DNA of 64,000 nucleotides from Flavobacterium xinjiangense (GCF_900142885.1 NZ_FRCL01000004.1:186001-250000), one strand, 5' to 3'. Shown: positions 7,618-17,633, counted from the first letter of the stretch. Program-made: numbers and translations. The notes: generated by a model from the sequence alone, not told the origin.

Positions 7618-8676
7618 ATGATCAATCTGTATAATACGCATATCGAAAACTTATCGATTCACAGAGTTGGAAATAAAAGTAGAAACGAAGCCATTTTTTT
7701 ATCAGAGCAGCCATTTAATTTAAATGATGAAATTGTTCCCTTGATGAAGGAATTTTTCTTTAAACCTTTTAGAGAAAAAGAAGAAAACTATTTTCAGTTT
7801 GCCCATGAAATCGATTTGGATTATAATGACATGTTCAAATTTGCATCGGAAGTTTTTGAGAATCCATCTACTATTCACGAAACTTCAAAAAAAATAACAC
7901 AGCATTTATTTGAGCAATCCAATCACCCGCACATCAAGAATGGAGAAGTATATGTTACGTATTTAACAAACGTAAGCATTGACAATAATGTAGTGGATGC
8001 CATTGGAATCTTCAAAAGTGAGATACAAGCTGATTTTTTACAATTTGAAGAAAAAGCCACACACTTAGAAATGATTTTACAACAAGGTGTAAGTTTAAAC
8101 AAGTTAGATAAAGGTTGCATCATTTTTAATTATAAAAAAGAAGAAGGATACAAAATCCTAACTGTTGACAGTAACCGATATGATGCAAGATATTGGCTGG
8201 AACATTTCCTCTCTGTAGATGCTTTTGAGGACGAAAATTTCATTACTAAAAAATATTTGAAATTTTGCCAGAACTTTGCCAAAGACGTTGTTTTCCCAGC
8301 AGAGGACAAGAAAGAAGAGGTGATGTTTATGAATCGTTCCGTGAATTATTTTGCAAAAAATGATCAATTTGAAGAAACTAATTTCTTAAATGAAGTTTTA
8401 GACAATCCAGATTTGATTCCAGAGTTCAAAAACTATAAAATAGACAAAGGAGAAAAATACAGCATTGAAGATGTAACCTCATTCCCGATTGCTAATGCTG
8501 CTGTTTCTGACGCAAGAAAATCAATCAAAAATGTCATCAATTTAGATACTCATATTCAAATAAAAATGGATTTTATCAATCCTGAAAGTGCTGAAAAATA
8601 TGTAGAAAAAGGTTGGGATGAAGAAAAGCAAATGTACTATTACTTAGTATATTTCAACAAAGAAGAGAAGAGCTAG
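7618..8676 (+). CDS. Nucleoid-associated protein, NdpA/YejK type
   Basis: A 352-residue cytosolic protein of the 37-kDa nucleoid-associated family. Evidence is the N-terminal motif IENLSIHRVGNKSRNEAIFL, the overall length, and conserved stretches such as GCIIFNYKKEEGYKILTVD. Members bind double-stranded DNA or co-purify with the nucleoid, but the physiological role is poorly defined. Start at the ATG preceded by an A-rich leader. A terminator hairpin follows at 8707. Confidence 0.88.
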   Translation: MINLYNTHIENLSIHRVGNKSRNEAIFLSEQPFNLNDEIVPLMKEFFFKPFREKEENYFQFAHEIDLDYNDMFKFASEVFENPSTIHETSKKITQHLFEQSNHPHIKNGEVYVTYLTNVSIDNNVVDAIGIFKSEIQADFLQFEEKATHLEMILQQGVSLNKLDKGCIIFNYKKEEGYKILTVDSNRYDARYWLEHFLSVDAFEDENFITKKYLKFCQNFAKDVVFPAEDKKEEVMFMNRSVNYFAKNDQFEETNFLNEVLDNPDLIPEFKNYKIDKGEKYSIEDVTSFPIANAAVSDARKSIKNVINLDTHIQIKMDFINPESAEKYVEKGWDEEKQMYYYLVYFNKEEKS

Positions 8677-8706
8677 AATATACTATTGTTCAAGAAATAA
8701 AGATGC

Positions 8707-8736
8707 AATCCTCAACTACTTTCGTAATTGAGGATT
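8707..8736 (+). terminator. Rho-independent terminator
   Basis: Nine-base-pair stem AATCCTCAA/TTGAGGATT with a 12-base loop, followed by TATTTTG. It lies 30 bp after the stop of the nucleoid-associated protein gene. Confidence 0.7.
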
Positions 8737-8873
8737 TATTTTGATTTCAAATTATAAAAAAAAATTTTTGTAAGATTTATTATGTTTTATTTGAAATATA
8801 ATGCTTTTAATCGATTTTATTAGTCGTTTCAGCAGTTATTAGTTACATTTAGCTCCCCCCAAATCCTACTATT

Positions 8874-9113
8874 ATGATTACAACTGAATTCAAAAAAAAA
8901 TTTCTCACGAAAGAAATTTTGTGTTTATTGCTTGGACATAAATTTATAGTAACTAGAACTGTAACAGACCACTTTAAAGAATATAAATGTACGGTTTGTC
9001 AAATCGAATTAACTAACGATGAAAATGGACATAAAACATTTCTCACACCAGAATTAAAGGAAATAAATGAAACCCTGATAGGTTTTCATAATAAAAAGCT
9101 TCATTTAGTTTAA
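8874..9113 (+). CDS. Small CxxC protein, DUF1660-like
   Basis: A 79-residue protein with the pattern LCLLLGHKF, later YKCTVCQIEL with a CxxC pair, and GHK. The Cys/His arrangement suggests a single zinc knuckle, similar to small DUF1660-type proteins. There is no signal peptide. An imperfect promoter-like sequence (TACATTTA) precedes it. No phage gene is adjacent despite the family being first noted in prophages. Function unknown. Confidence 0.6.
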   Translation: MITTEFKKKFLTKEILCLLLGHKFIVTRTVTDHFKEYKCTVCQIELTNDENGHKTFLTPELKEINETLIGFHNKKLHLV

Positions 9114-9427
9114 TTTTCAAATAGAGATTTTACAAATTAATTTCTGCGTACTCCTAAAACCTACCTAAACTCTACAAAGATGCTAATCCTATTATTAATC
9201 CAATCTATTATCATTTTTAAACAAAAAATGAAAGAAAAAAAGACTGTTAGAACTAATTTGCATTCCCGTTAACTGGCTTTTTATTTTCTAAGATCTTTTG
9301 TTTTATGTTACTTCAATTCAATACTATATTGCTATAATTACAAAGTTGTTATTTTTTAAAATAAAATACAAAATCAGTAACTTAAATTCCCTTATTTAGT
9401 AAATTTGCATTTTAAGTAAAGAAAAAA
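9114..9427. other. Intergenic region, 314 bp
   Basis: Very AT-rich and without a credible coding frame. Apart from the -7 element at 9400-9407 I see no hairpin with a T-run and no repeat. Confidence 0.6.
9400..9407 (+). promoter_or_regulatory. -7 promoter element (TAAATTTG)
   Basis: An exact TAnnTTTG match 20 bp before the ATG of the GAF-domain gene. Confidence 0.6.
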
Positions 9428-11797
9428 ATGACTCATAATTTTTTTAAAAATAGCCCATTCCAAACCCTTATTTCGTTTCATAAACTTATTGAAACTTTAG
9501 AAGAAATTGTAGAAAAAAAACTGGACCATAAAGTTAATTATGCATCAGCATTAATCAAAGAAATAGAGCCTTTTCCTGAATTTAGGACGGGAATTAAAAA
9601 TTTTTCTTTAATTAAAAAAAATGAAAAACTTATTAAATCATTACTTGGAGATTTATTTCCTACTGCTTTAACAAATAACGAAATTAAGGCGATAACCATC
9701 CCGTTTCAGAATTTTACTTTCAATTATTCGGAGCGATTTAATAAAATATTGCAAGATGCAGGTGGGAAATTTGATATGAGCATTAGGAATTTTGATGAAA
9801 ATCAGTTCTATATAATGAGCTGTAGCCTCATATTAAATAGTTATTACAATCAAAAAATTGAGTTCAGCAAGCCTTTATTTTACGACATCCCTGATGCTAA
9901 TGGTATCTTGAAGCATTATCGTATTTTATATAATGCTGATTTTATAGATATACTGCCTACTGAAAAATCAATTTCTTTAACTACTGAGGATATTGAATTA
10001 TTAATGGATAATTACGATGATATCGATTTATGGAAAGAAAAATTTCCCAAAGAAAGCTGGATTTTAAAAGGATTTGCCATAGTTGTGCTATTTGATGCAA
10101 CTATTGAAAGTGCCATATCAAAACTAAAAAGTAATCTATTAAAATCTGAAACAGAGTACTCGGATATAAATAAAAATTTAGAAACAATATTTAGATCTAT
10201 TTTTAAGGTCGCAGATTTAAAAGTAGGATTAATTGTTTATAATGAGGAAGACGATAAATTCACCAGACCTCTTTTTAATCAAAATGAAATTGGTAGCTTT
10301 ATCCTTTTTGGAAATGAACTGGAGGAATGCAACGATACTATTTTTGGGTCAACCGTAGAGACATTATTAAAAAAGAAGAAGACATTTGCGATATCAAATA
10401 TCAATAAATTTTCTAGAATTCCAGGAAATGAGAAACTTGGTACTCATTTATTACAACAAGACATTAAAAGTTGTATCCTAGCACCAGTTCTTAAAAACAA
10501 CAAATTACTGGGAATTATAGAATTAGTGTCCTCCACTCCCAATGAATTAAATAGTGTCAACGCTAATAATTTAGACTTACTATTGCCCTATGTTGTTGAT
10601 ACCTTAGACCGTTACAACATTGAATTACAAAACCAGATTGAAGCCGTTATACAAAGAGAATATACTTCTATTCATTCCAGTGTATATTGGAAATTTAGGG
10701 AAGAGGCTAAGAAGTACAATCAAACTTATAACCCAAATAAAGATTATATTTTTAAAGAAATTGTATTTAAAGAAGTTTACCCTTTGTATGGACAAATTGA
10801 TATAAAAGGTTCGTCTGAACATCGAAATGAGACTGTAAAAGAAGATTTAAAAAATCAACTTGCAGCGCTTATTAATATCTTCGAAAATTTAAAAGAGAAT
10901 AGTACATTACCGTTGCTAGACCAGAGAAAATTTGAAATGCAATCTTACTTTGATGATTTAGATTTAGATTTAAAAGCAGATACAGAACAACAAATTCAAA
11001 ATTACATTCAAAAGGAAATAAATCCTATCATTACTAAATCTACTATTGACAACGAAAATAAAGCATTGATAGACAAATATTTTGCAGATCTTGATGATAA
11101 AACACAGCTGTTTTATCACTCCAGAAGGAAATTTGATGATGCAATGTCAATTGTCAATAAGAAAATGACTTCGATTCTAGATAAGGAGCAAAAAGAAGCG
11201 CAAAAAATATTCCCTCATTATTACGAGAGATTTAAAACGGATGGCGTGGAGCACAATTTATATATAGGAGCTTCTATTTCTCCCTTGCAGACTTTTGATG
11301 CAATGTATCTAAACAATTTAAGGCTTTGGCAATTACAAACATTGTGCAAAATGGAATTAGAACACCATCAAATTAAATCTGTTCTTCCATATAAACTTGA
11401 AGTAACCTCTTTAATTTTAGTTTTTAGCTCTGCTCTAACAATACGTTTTAGAATGGATGAAAAACGATTTGATGTTGATGGAACGTACAATGCAAGATAC
11501 GAAGTTGTAAAAAAACGCATCGATAAAGCTAACATTAAAGGGACGGAAGAAAGAATCACCCAAAAAGAGAAAATTACAATTGTCTATTCTCACAGTAATG
11601 AAGAAGCTGAATATTTGAAATACATCAAATTTCTTCAATTTAAAAAAATACTTGATCCTAAAATAGAGAAATTTGACGTTGAAGAATTACAAGGCGTTTC
11701 TGGTCTAAAAGCGCTCAGAGTAAAAGTAATCAATGTTGGCAAAAAAGCACTCTCAAAGAAAATAACATATCAAGAATTATTAAATGAACTGAATTAA
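9428..11797 (+). CDS. GAF-domain protein, large, cytosolic
   Basis: A 789-residue protein without signal peptide or membrane segment. A GAF-like domain occupies about residues 240-400 (from NLETIFRSIFKVADLKVGLIVY to CILAPVLKNNKLLGIIELVSS). The N-terminal 230 residues and the long C-terminal half are largely helical and match no enzyme motif I recognise; no kinase, cyclase, GGDEF or EAL signature is present. The GAF domain probably binds a small ligand. Its stop overlaps by 4 bp the stop of the convergent HD-PycTM gene. Function unknown. Confidence 0.8.
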   Translation: MTHNFFKNSPFQTLISFHKLIETLEEIVEKKLDHKVNYASALIKEIEPFPEFRTGIKNFSLIKKNEKLIKSLLGDLFPTALTNNEIKAITIPFQNFTFNYSERFNKILQDAGGKFDMSIRNFDENQFYIMSCSLILNSYYNQKIEFSKPLFYDIPDANGILKHYRILYNADFIDILPTEKSISLTTEDIELLMDNYDDIDLWKEKFPKESWILKGFAIVVLFDATIESAISKLKSNLLKSETEYSDINKNLETIFRSIFKVADLKVGLIVYNEEDDKFTRPLFNQNEIGSFILFGNELEECNDTIFGSTVETLLKKKKTFAISNINKFSRIPGNEKLGTHLLQQDIKSCILAPVLKNNKLLGIIELVSSTPNELNSVNANNLDLLLPYVVDTLDRYNIELQNQIEAVIQREYTSIHSSVYWKFREEAKKYNQTYNPNKDYIFKEIVFKEVYPLYGQIDIKGSSEHRNETVKEDLKNQLAALINIFENLKENSTLPLLDQRKFEMQSYFDDLDLDLKADTEQQIQNYIQKEINPIITKSTIDNENKALIDKYFADLDDKTQLFYHSRRKFDDAMSIVNKKMTSILDKEQKEAQKIFPHYYERFKTDGVEHNLYIGASISPLQTFDAMYLNNLRLWQLQTLCKMELEHHQIKSVLPYKLEVTSLILVFSSALTIRFRMDEKRFDVDGTYNARYEVVKKRIDKANIKGTEERITQKEKITIVYSHSNEEAEYLKYIKFLQFKKILDPKIEKFDVEELQGVSGLKALRVKVINVGKKALSKKITYQELLNELN

Positions 11798-12996
11798 AAT
11801 CTGGATATATTAAATGCGATAATAAAAGCTATTGCAGAAACTATTATTCCAACCATAAATATATTGTAAGTAATTCTCAACAACTTGTATTTTCGCTCTA
11901 AAACTAATCCTAAAAAATATAAATCTTTGATCATGGAATTGTAAAGATAAGTTCTATCATTCATCATTTCATTTACTGCCCATTCATATTCCTCTAAAGG
12001 CATTTTATAGAAATTACCAAAAAAAAGTAAATTAACTTTCTGGTCAACAATATCTTCTCGAGTAAATGTGCCGCTTGTCACTTTCGGACGAGTTGAAAGA
12101 ATTGCAAATATTATTGAAACAACACTGAATATCAACATAATAAAAGTCGGAATAATTAAGTGTCTGTTGGTAATACTATCCAGTTTAGGTATTATTGATG
12201 AAAGTGCAATAGATATGATGATTGCGTTTACAGAAAGTAAAATATTAGCTTTACTATCAGCAATACCACTTAGTCTGGTATGATTGCTTAGTGTAACGCG
12301 AAATAAAGTATCAATCCCTCTTTCTGGTTTTTTAATTTTCAACTTCTTTTTTAACTCTTTTTTTTTCTCTTTATCAGATTTTTCCGGATCTTGCATTTGG
12401 TTTATAATTTTTTGAATTTTATTCTGAACCCCTTCTATGTTTTTCTCTTTCAATATTTGCCAATTTGCCAACGCATAATCAGTATAATAGGTATGCTCTT
12501 TTGTTAAAAATTGCAAATTACTTTCCTCCCATTCTAAATCATTATAAAAAATTTCCTCTACCATCTCCCATTCTTTTCGTAAATGGTCGCAGGTAATATT
12601 GTATGATTTACTTATCAAATGTGCGTAATCAGCATCTTTGATAATTTTTTCAAAAGTAGTAATAGGAATGTAATTAAACGTTGTTGCGGTAATTAAATTT
12701 GAAACCTTTGAAATATACTCCTCTGATTGCGCTCTATCTCTCAAAAATTTAGAAGCAATTGTAATACTTAATTTCTCATGATTTAATGAGCCATTGATAT
12801 ATCCCGCATCGTGAAACCATGCAGCCATAAGAAGCATTTCTTTATCTATGTTACTTAAGTTTTCATGTGCAGAAATTTCTTCCACTCCATTTACTACGCT
12901 CAGAGTATGATTAAAATTATGGAATGTATATGAGGAAGAAAGATTATCTTTGAATAATTTTTCAATATATTGCTCAGCTTGTTCTATCAGATTCAT
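11794..12996 (-). CDS. HD-domain phosphohydrolase fused to PycTM (DUF5706) membrane domain
   Basis: A 400-residue two-part protein. Residues 20-130 form an HD phosphohydrolase domain: His30, His62-Asp63 (AWFHDAGY), His73 and Asp121/Asp123 (IKDADYAHL) supply the metal ligands. A basic linker (about 200-225) leads to a PycTM-type effector domain with the hallmark SGIADSKANILLSVNA at 243-258, and transmembrane helices near 251-270, 280-302 and 375-397. PycTM domains are membrane effectors of Pycsar anti-phage defence. No pyrimidine cyclase gene is visible in the window, so a role in nucleotide signalling other than defence is equally possible. The start codon is only 26 bp from the divergent gene at 13023. 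Confidence 0.85.
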   Translation of the reverse strand: MNLIEQAEQYIEKLFKDNLSSSYTFHNFNHTLSVVNGVEEISAHENLSNIDKEMLLMAAWFHDAGYINGSLNHEKLSITIASKFLRDRAQSEEYISKVSNLITATTFNYIPITTFEKIIKDADYAHLISKSYNITCDHLRKEWEMVEEIFYNDLEWEESNLQFLTKEHTYYTDYALANWQILKEKNIEGVQNKIQKIINQMQDPEKSDKEKKKELKKKLKIKKPERGIDTLFRVTLSNHTRLSGIADSKANILLSVNAIIISIALSSIIPKLDSITNRHLIIPTFIMLIFSVVSIIFAILSTRPKVTSGTFTREDIVDQKVNLLFFGNFYKMPLEEYEWAVNEMMNDRTYLYNSMIKDLYFLGLVLERKYKLLRITYNIFMVGIIVSAIAFIIAFNISRF

Positions 12997-13022
12997 AAAA
13001 AATATATTTACACCCCTAAAAT

Positions 13023-16000
13023 ATGAAATTGTTTCCGGAAAATCATTTTATCTTAAATAAATTAAATTTTTACTTATTTATTCCTCTTTTAATGCTTCAG
13101 GCTTGTGCAACACATACTGCGCAATATGGATCGGATACGAAAAAAAGTATCGTGACCACAGAGCCTGACACATCAAAAATTTCACATACTTTTTTTCTAA
13201 TTGGCGATGCCGGTAATGCAAATGAACCAAACTCCATAAAAACACTTAATTTACTTGAAGAACAGCTAGTTAAATCCGATAAAAATGCAACACTTCTTTT
13301 TCTTGGAGATAACATCTACCCTTATGGAATGCCTAGTGAGAGTAACACAAAAGAGCGAAAATTAGCCGAAACCATATTATTAAATCAACTGGCATTATCA
13401 AAAAACTTCAAAGGAAAAACAATATTTATTCCAGGTAATCATGATTGGTATAACGGAATTAAAGGTCATGAAAGAGAAGAAAAATTTGTTACTGATTATT
13501 TAAAAGATAAAAAATCATTTTTACCCAGAAAAACTTGCGCTATTGAGGAACTCGAAGTAAATAAATTCGTCTCACTAATTACTGTTGATAGCCAATGGTT
13601 TTTGGAGGATTGGGACAGAATTCCTACTATAAATGATGAATGTGACATTAAAACCAGAGAAAAATTTTTAGAAGAGTTAGAAAGTTTAATCAATAAAAAC
13701 AAAGACAAAACCATTATTCTTGCCTTACATCATCCGTTAATGAGTAATGGAAGTCATGGTGGGCAGTATTCATTAAAAAAGAATTTATTCCCATTTCAAC
13801 AAAAAATTCCTTTACCAGTTATTGGGTCTTTAATCAATTTATTTAGGGAAACATCCGGAACTAATCCTCAAGATGTTCAAAATAAACAGTACATCCTTTA
13901 TGCTAACCGTATTAAGGCTCTTATAAAAGGAAAGGATAATATCATTGTGGTTTCTGGACATGAGCACAATCTGCAATACATACAAAATGAAGAGATCAAA
14001 CAAATTATTAGTGGATCTGGATCTAAAATTGAACCCGCAAAAATTGATAATTCAAATGACTTTTCATACGGTAACAATGGGTTTGCCTCTTTAGACGTTT
14101 ATAATACAGGAAAAGCAATCGTTTCTTTTTATGGTGTAGAAAATGAGAAATCAAAGCTTCTTTTAAATAAGACGATACAGGTTCCCAAGCCGACGGTCGT
14201 TCTTAATTTCCCAACTACGTTTCCTGCAACTACAAAGTCATCCGTATATTCTGATGGAATGGTTAAGAAAAATTTTTTACATAATTTATTTTTAGGTAAA
14301 CACTATAGAAAATATTACGGTACTAAAATTGAAGCTAAAACTGTTTCATTAGACACTTTAATGGGTGGAATGACTCCAAAAAAAGCAGGCGGTGGTCATC
14401 AATCAATTTCGTTACAGCTTGAAAATAAAGACGGAAAAGAATATGTTATGAGAGCATTGAAAAAAAGTGCTTCACGGTTCTTACAAGCGGTCGCATTTAA
14501 AGACCAATATGTAGAGGATAAATTTAAAAACACCTTTGCAGAAGATTTTTTATACGATTTTTATACCACGGCTCACCCCTACACGCCTTTTGCAATAGCT
14601 AACCTAGCGGAAAAGATTGAAATATCTCATAGTAATCCCGTGATATATTATATTCCTAAACAAAATGCTTTAAAAAATTATAATACTGAATTTGGTGATG
14701 AATTGTATATGTTTGAAGAGAGACCTGATAAGTCACAAAAAGACTTGAAAAATTTTGGTAAACCAGATGACATAATTAGCACTGACGATTTATTAGAAAA
14801 TATCCACAAAGATCAAAAGTATTCCGTTGATGAGGATTCTTATATTAAGGCACGCTTATTTGATATGCTAATTGGAGATTGGGACAGACATTATGACCAA
14901 TGGAGATGGGGGGAATATAAAAAAGGAGAAAAAGTAATCTACAAACCTATTCCACGAGATAGAGACCAGGCTTTCTCAAAATATGATGGTATATTAACTT
15001 CTCTTTTGATGAAAATAGCAGCTTTACGCCATATGCAAACTTTCAAAGATGATATTAAAAACATAAAATGGTTTAATAAGGAAGCTTATCCGTTAGACTT
15101 GGCGTTTTTGAGAACTTCATCAGAAAAAGAATGGGTTACTCAGGCAAAATATATCAAGGAAAACCTCACTGATGAAGCTATTGACAATGCTTTTTTAAAC
15201 TTACCTAAAGAAGTTCAAGATGAAACTATTGAAGGAATAAAAGAAAAACTGAAATTAAGAAAAGCTAAACTGGAAAATTTTGCTTTTGATTATTTTAAAG
15301 TTTTGCAAAAAACTGTTTTAATAGTGGGAACAAATAAAAAAGATAAATTTGTAATCAATCATATATCAAAAAACAAGGTAGAAATTGAAGTTTATAGTTT
15401 ACAAAAAGAGGGCTCTGAATTAGCTTTTAGCAAAGTGTATAACGGAGGTAAAACAAAGAAAATCTGGATATTTGGTTTAGATGATGATGATGTATTTGAA
15501 GTAAAAGGAAATGCCAAATCAAATATAAAAATTAGACTAATAGGCGGACAGAACCATGATGTTTACAATATTGAAAACGGTAAAAAAATTAAAATACTTG
15601 ATTTTGCAACCAAAGAAAATACTTATTCTGTCAATGATAAAACTAAAATTATATTAACTGACGATTACATTTCGAATTTGTACAATTATCAAAAACCTAA
15701 ATATAATGCGTTTTCAGGATTACCTCTTATTGGGTTTAACCCCGATGATGGAATTAAACTAGGGGTAACGACTAATTATGTGGTAAATGGATTTAATCAA
15801 AATCCATATTCACAAAAACATTCTATTAATGCTAATTATTTTTTTGCCACAAATGGTTTCGAATTAAACTATAATCTTGAAATCCCGAAGGCAGTAGGCC
15901 TATGGGATTTTAATCTCGCATTCCTATTCACTAGTCCTAATTTTGCAATAAATTATTTTGGAAGCGGTAATGAAAGTAGTAACAATGACGATACTTTTGG

Positions 16001-16751
16001 GCTGGATTACAATCGTGTTCGCATTAGAATGTTGAAGGTATCTCCGCAGATAAAAAAAAAAGGACGTTATGGTAGTTTGTTAACAGTTCAATCTAATTTT
16101 GAAAATATCGAAATTGAAAGAACAGAAAATAGATACATTTCTGTTCCAAACGCTGTCAATAGTCGTGTTTTCGAAAATCAACAATTTGCAGGTATCAACT
16201 TAAAATACAGTTATGAAAATTACGATAACGCATCATTTCCTACTAATGGCGTAGGGGTTTTCTTTGATGCTGGGTGGAAAATTAATTTAGAAGACATCAG
16301 TCGCAATTTTCCTTCCTTTGAGGCTAAGCTAAATTTTAATCATAAGATTGATCCCAATGGAAAGTTGGTCGTAGCAACTTTATTAAAAGGAAAAGCTATT
16401 TTTAATAATAATTTTGAGTTTTATCAAGGAGCAACACTGGGCGGTGATTATGATTTAAGGGGCTTTAGAAACGAACGTTTTTTAGGCAATCAATCTTTTT
16501 TTCAAAGTAGCGATCTCCGCTGGAATATAGGAAAAATAAACAAAACGATTGTCCCAATGTCCTACGGTATTTTAGCTGGTTTTGATTATGGTCGCGTTTG
16601 GTTAGACGGTGAAAAATCAAACAAATGGCACCAATCCTTTGGTGGTGGAATATGGCTCAACGGATTAAATGTGATTACGGCTCGAATTACTTATTTCAAA
16701 AGTGCTTATGAAATAGCTCGACTTGCATTTGGTTTAGGATTTGGATTTTAG
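13023..16751 (+). CDS. Lipoprotein: metallophosphoesterase + kinase-like region + Omp85-type barrel
   Basis: A 1242-residue outer membrane protein with a lipobox ending at Cys28 (LQAC). Residues 55-370 are a calcineurin-like phosphoesterase with its expected motifs: Asp62, GDN 95-97, GNHD 138-141, His236-His237 and GHEH with His313 and His315. Residues about 430-770 contain a kinase-resembling segment: a Lys-rich strand near 480, GDWDRHYDQW at 618-627 and RDRDQAF at 645-651. From about 900 the pattern is a BamA/TamA surface-antigen barrel (YDLRGFRNERFLGN near 1145) ending in Phe. The phosphatase call is firm; the kinase call is inference. Its last 18 bp overlap the convergent lipoprotein gene. 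Confidence 0.85.
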   Translation: MKLFPENHFILNKLNFYLFIPLLMLQACATHTAQYGSDTKKSIVTTEPDTSKISHTFFLIGDAGNANEPNSIKTLNLLEEQLVKSDKNATLLFLGDNIYPYGMPSESNTKERKLAETILLNQLALSKNFKGKTIFIPGNHDWYNGIKGHEREEKFVTDYLKDKKSFLPRKTCAIEELEVNKFVSLITVDSQWFLEDWDRIPTINDECDIKTREKFLEELESLINKNKDKTIILALHHPLMSNGSHGGQYSLKKNLFPFQQKIPLPVIGSLINLFRETSGTNPQDVQNKQYILYANRIKALIKGKDNIIVVSGHEHNLQYIQNEEIKQIISGSGSKIEPAKIDNSNDFSYGNNGFASLDVYNTGKAIVSFYGVENEKSKLLLNKTIQVPKPTVVLNFPTTFPATTKSSVYSDGMVKKNFLHNLFLGKHYRKYYGTKIEAKTVSLDTLMGGMTPKKAGGGHQSISLQLENKDGKEYVMRALKKSASRFLQAVAFKDQYVEDKFKNTFAEDFLYDFYTTAHPYTPFAIANLAEKIEISHSNPVIYYIPKQNALKNYNTEFGDELYMFEERPDKSQKDLKNFGKPDDIISTDDLLENIHKDQKYSVDEDSYIKARLFDMLIGDWDRHYDQWRWGEYKKGEKVIYKPIPRDRDQAFSKYDGILTSLLMKIAALRHMQTFKDDIKNIKWFNKEAYPLDLAFLRTSSEKEWVTQAKYIKENLTDEAIDNAFLNLPKEVQDETIEGIKEKLKLRKAKLENFAFDYFKVLQKTVLIVGTNKKDKFVINHISKNKVEIEVYSLQKEGSELAFSKVYNGGKTKKIWIFGLDDDDVFEVKGNAKSNIKIRLIGGQNHDVYNIENGKKIKILDFATKENTYSVNDKTKIILTDDYISNLYNYQKPKYNAFSGLPLIGFNPDDGIKLGVTTNYVVNGFNQNPYSQKHSINANYFFATNGFELNYNLEIPKAVGLWDFNLAFLFTSPNFAINYFGSGNESSNNDDTFGLDYNRVRIRMLKVSPQIKKKGRYGSLLTVQSNFENIEIERTENRYISVPNAVNSRVFENQQFAGINLKYSYENYDNASFPTNGVGVFFDAGWKINLEDISRNFPSFEAKLNFNHKIDPNGKLVVATLLKGKAIFNNNFEFYQGATLGGDYDLRGFRNERFLGNQSFFQSSDLRWNIGKINKTIVPMSYGILAGFDYGRVWLDGEKSNKWHQSFGGGIWLNGLNVITARITYFKSAYEIARLAFGLGFGF

Positions 16752-17615
16752 TTTTTTGAGAGTTACTTCGTAAACGTTTCCTCCTATTTTTTTTGTTTTT
16801 TCATCCGCAATAATCAAAGTTTCATTATCCTTAAAACAGATCGCTTCCTTTTGAGAAAAATGGTTTAAAGACAATTGTGTTTTTATACCTTTGAGAAAAT
16901 TATCTCCTGTGAAATTTTCAAAAAGCCAAATTTTGTCGTGGCTTAAAACAACTACTTTAGAATCATCAGGGCTTATACTTGCGCTCGTTATGGCGCAATG
17001 ATTGAAATCGTCACATGTTTTGAATTCTCCCAAAAATTGCGCTTGATGAAAACCTGCCACGTTTGGCACTTTGTATAAATAGCTGGTGCCATCAAAGCCT
17101 TTACTGCGGTTTTTAGTAAAAAGGTAAAAATTATTTTTGAACTCAAAAAAACCTTCTACATCAAATAGCAATGCCGACTTTTTAGGCGGAAACTCTTTTT
17201 GTTGCGGATAAGCAAATGAGATTTTGTAGGCTGGGATGGCATTTCCGTTATCTAAGGATTTTTTATCCATTTTATAGATACACAAATCCTGACGTATGTT
17301 CTCATTGTTTCCAAAATCACCCACGTATAGATTACCTGCTTTATCCTTTGTGATATCTTCCCAATCAATATTTTTTGTGTTTTCGATTGTTACAGTTTTT
17401 ACAATTGTCCCAGAATTATTTAGAGCATAAATTGCATTTGCATTACCGCTATCTTCAAGTGTCCATAACATATTATTATCAGGGGAATAACTAACTCCAG
17501 ACACTTCTTTTAAATTTTTTGGTAAGGAAAAAATCTTTTTTAATGAATTAGAAGACTGTTGACAAGATAATAAAACAAATAAAGCTAATAACAAAATGTA
17601 GTTTTTCATAATCAA
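16734..17615 (-). CDS. Lipoprotein with SdiA-regulated-like beta-propeller
   Basis: A 293-residue lipoprotein (lipobox LLSC, Cys18). The mature part has propeller-like repeats: EVSGVSYSPDNNMLWTLEDS, DWEDITKDKAGNLYVGDFGN and ITSASISPDDSKVVVLSH. This pattern is typical of the SdiA-regulated/phytase-like propeller group, which is cell-envelope located and largely uncharacterised. Propellers of this type may bind ligands or hydrolyse phosphoesters, but catalytic residues cannot be assigned. The 3' end overlaps the Omp85-fusion gene, and the kinase-like gene lies 18 bp upstream, probably in the same operon. Confidence 0.8.
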   Translation of the reverse strand: MIMKNYILLLALFVLLSCQQSSNSLKKIFSLPKNLKEVSGVSYSPDNNMLWTLEDSGNANAIYALNNSGTIVKTVTIENTKNIDWEDITKDKAGNLYVGDFGNNENIRQDLCIYKMDKKSLDNGNAIPAYKISFAYPQQKEFPPKKSALLFDVEGFFEFKNNFYLFTKNRSKGFDGTSYLYKVPNVAGFHQAQFLGEFKTCDDFNHCAITSASISPDDSKVVVLSHDKIWLFENFTGDNFLKGIKTQLSLNHFSQKEAICFKDNETLIIADEKTKKIGGNVYEVTLKKLKSKS

Positions 17616-17633
17616 TATGGTGTATTAAACAAA

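Noticed and set aside
8874..9113. Prophage remnant
   Set aside because: A single small DUF1660-like protein with no other phage gene is not enough.
11794..12996. Complete Pycsar defence system
   Set aside because: No pyrimidine cyclase gene is visible, and the neighbours are not defence genes.
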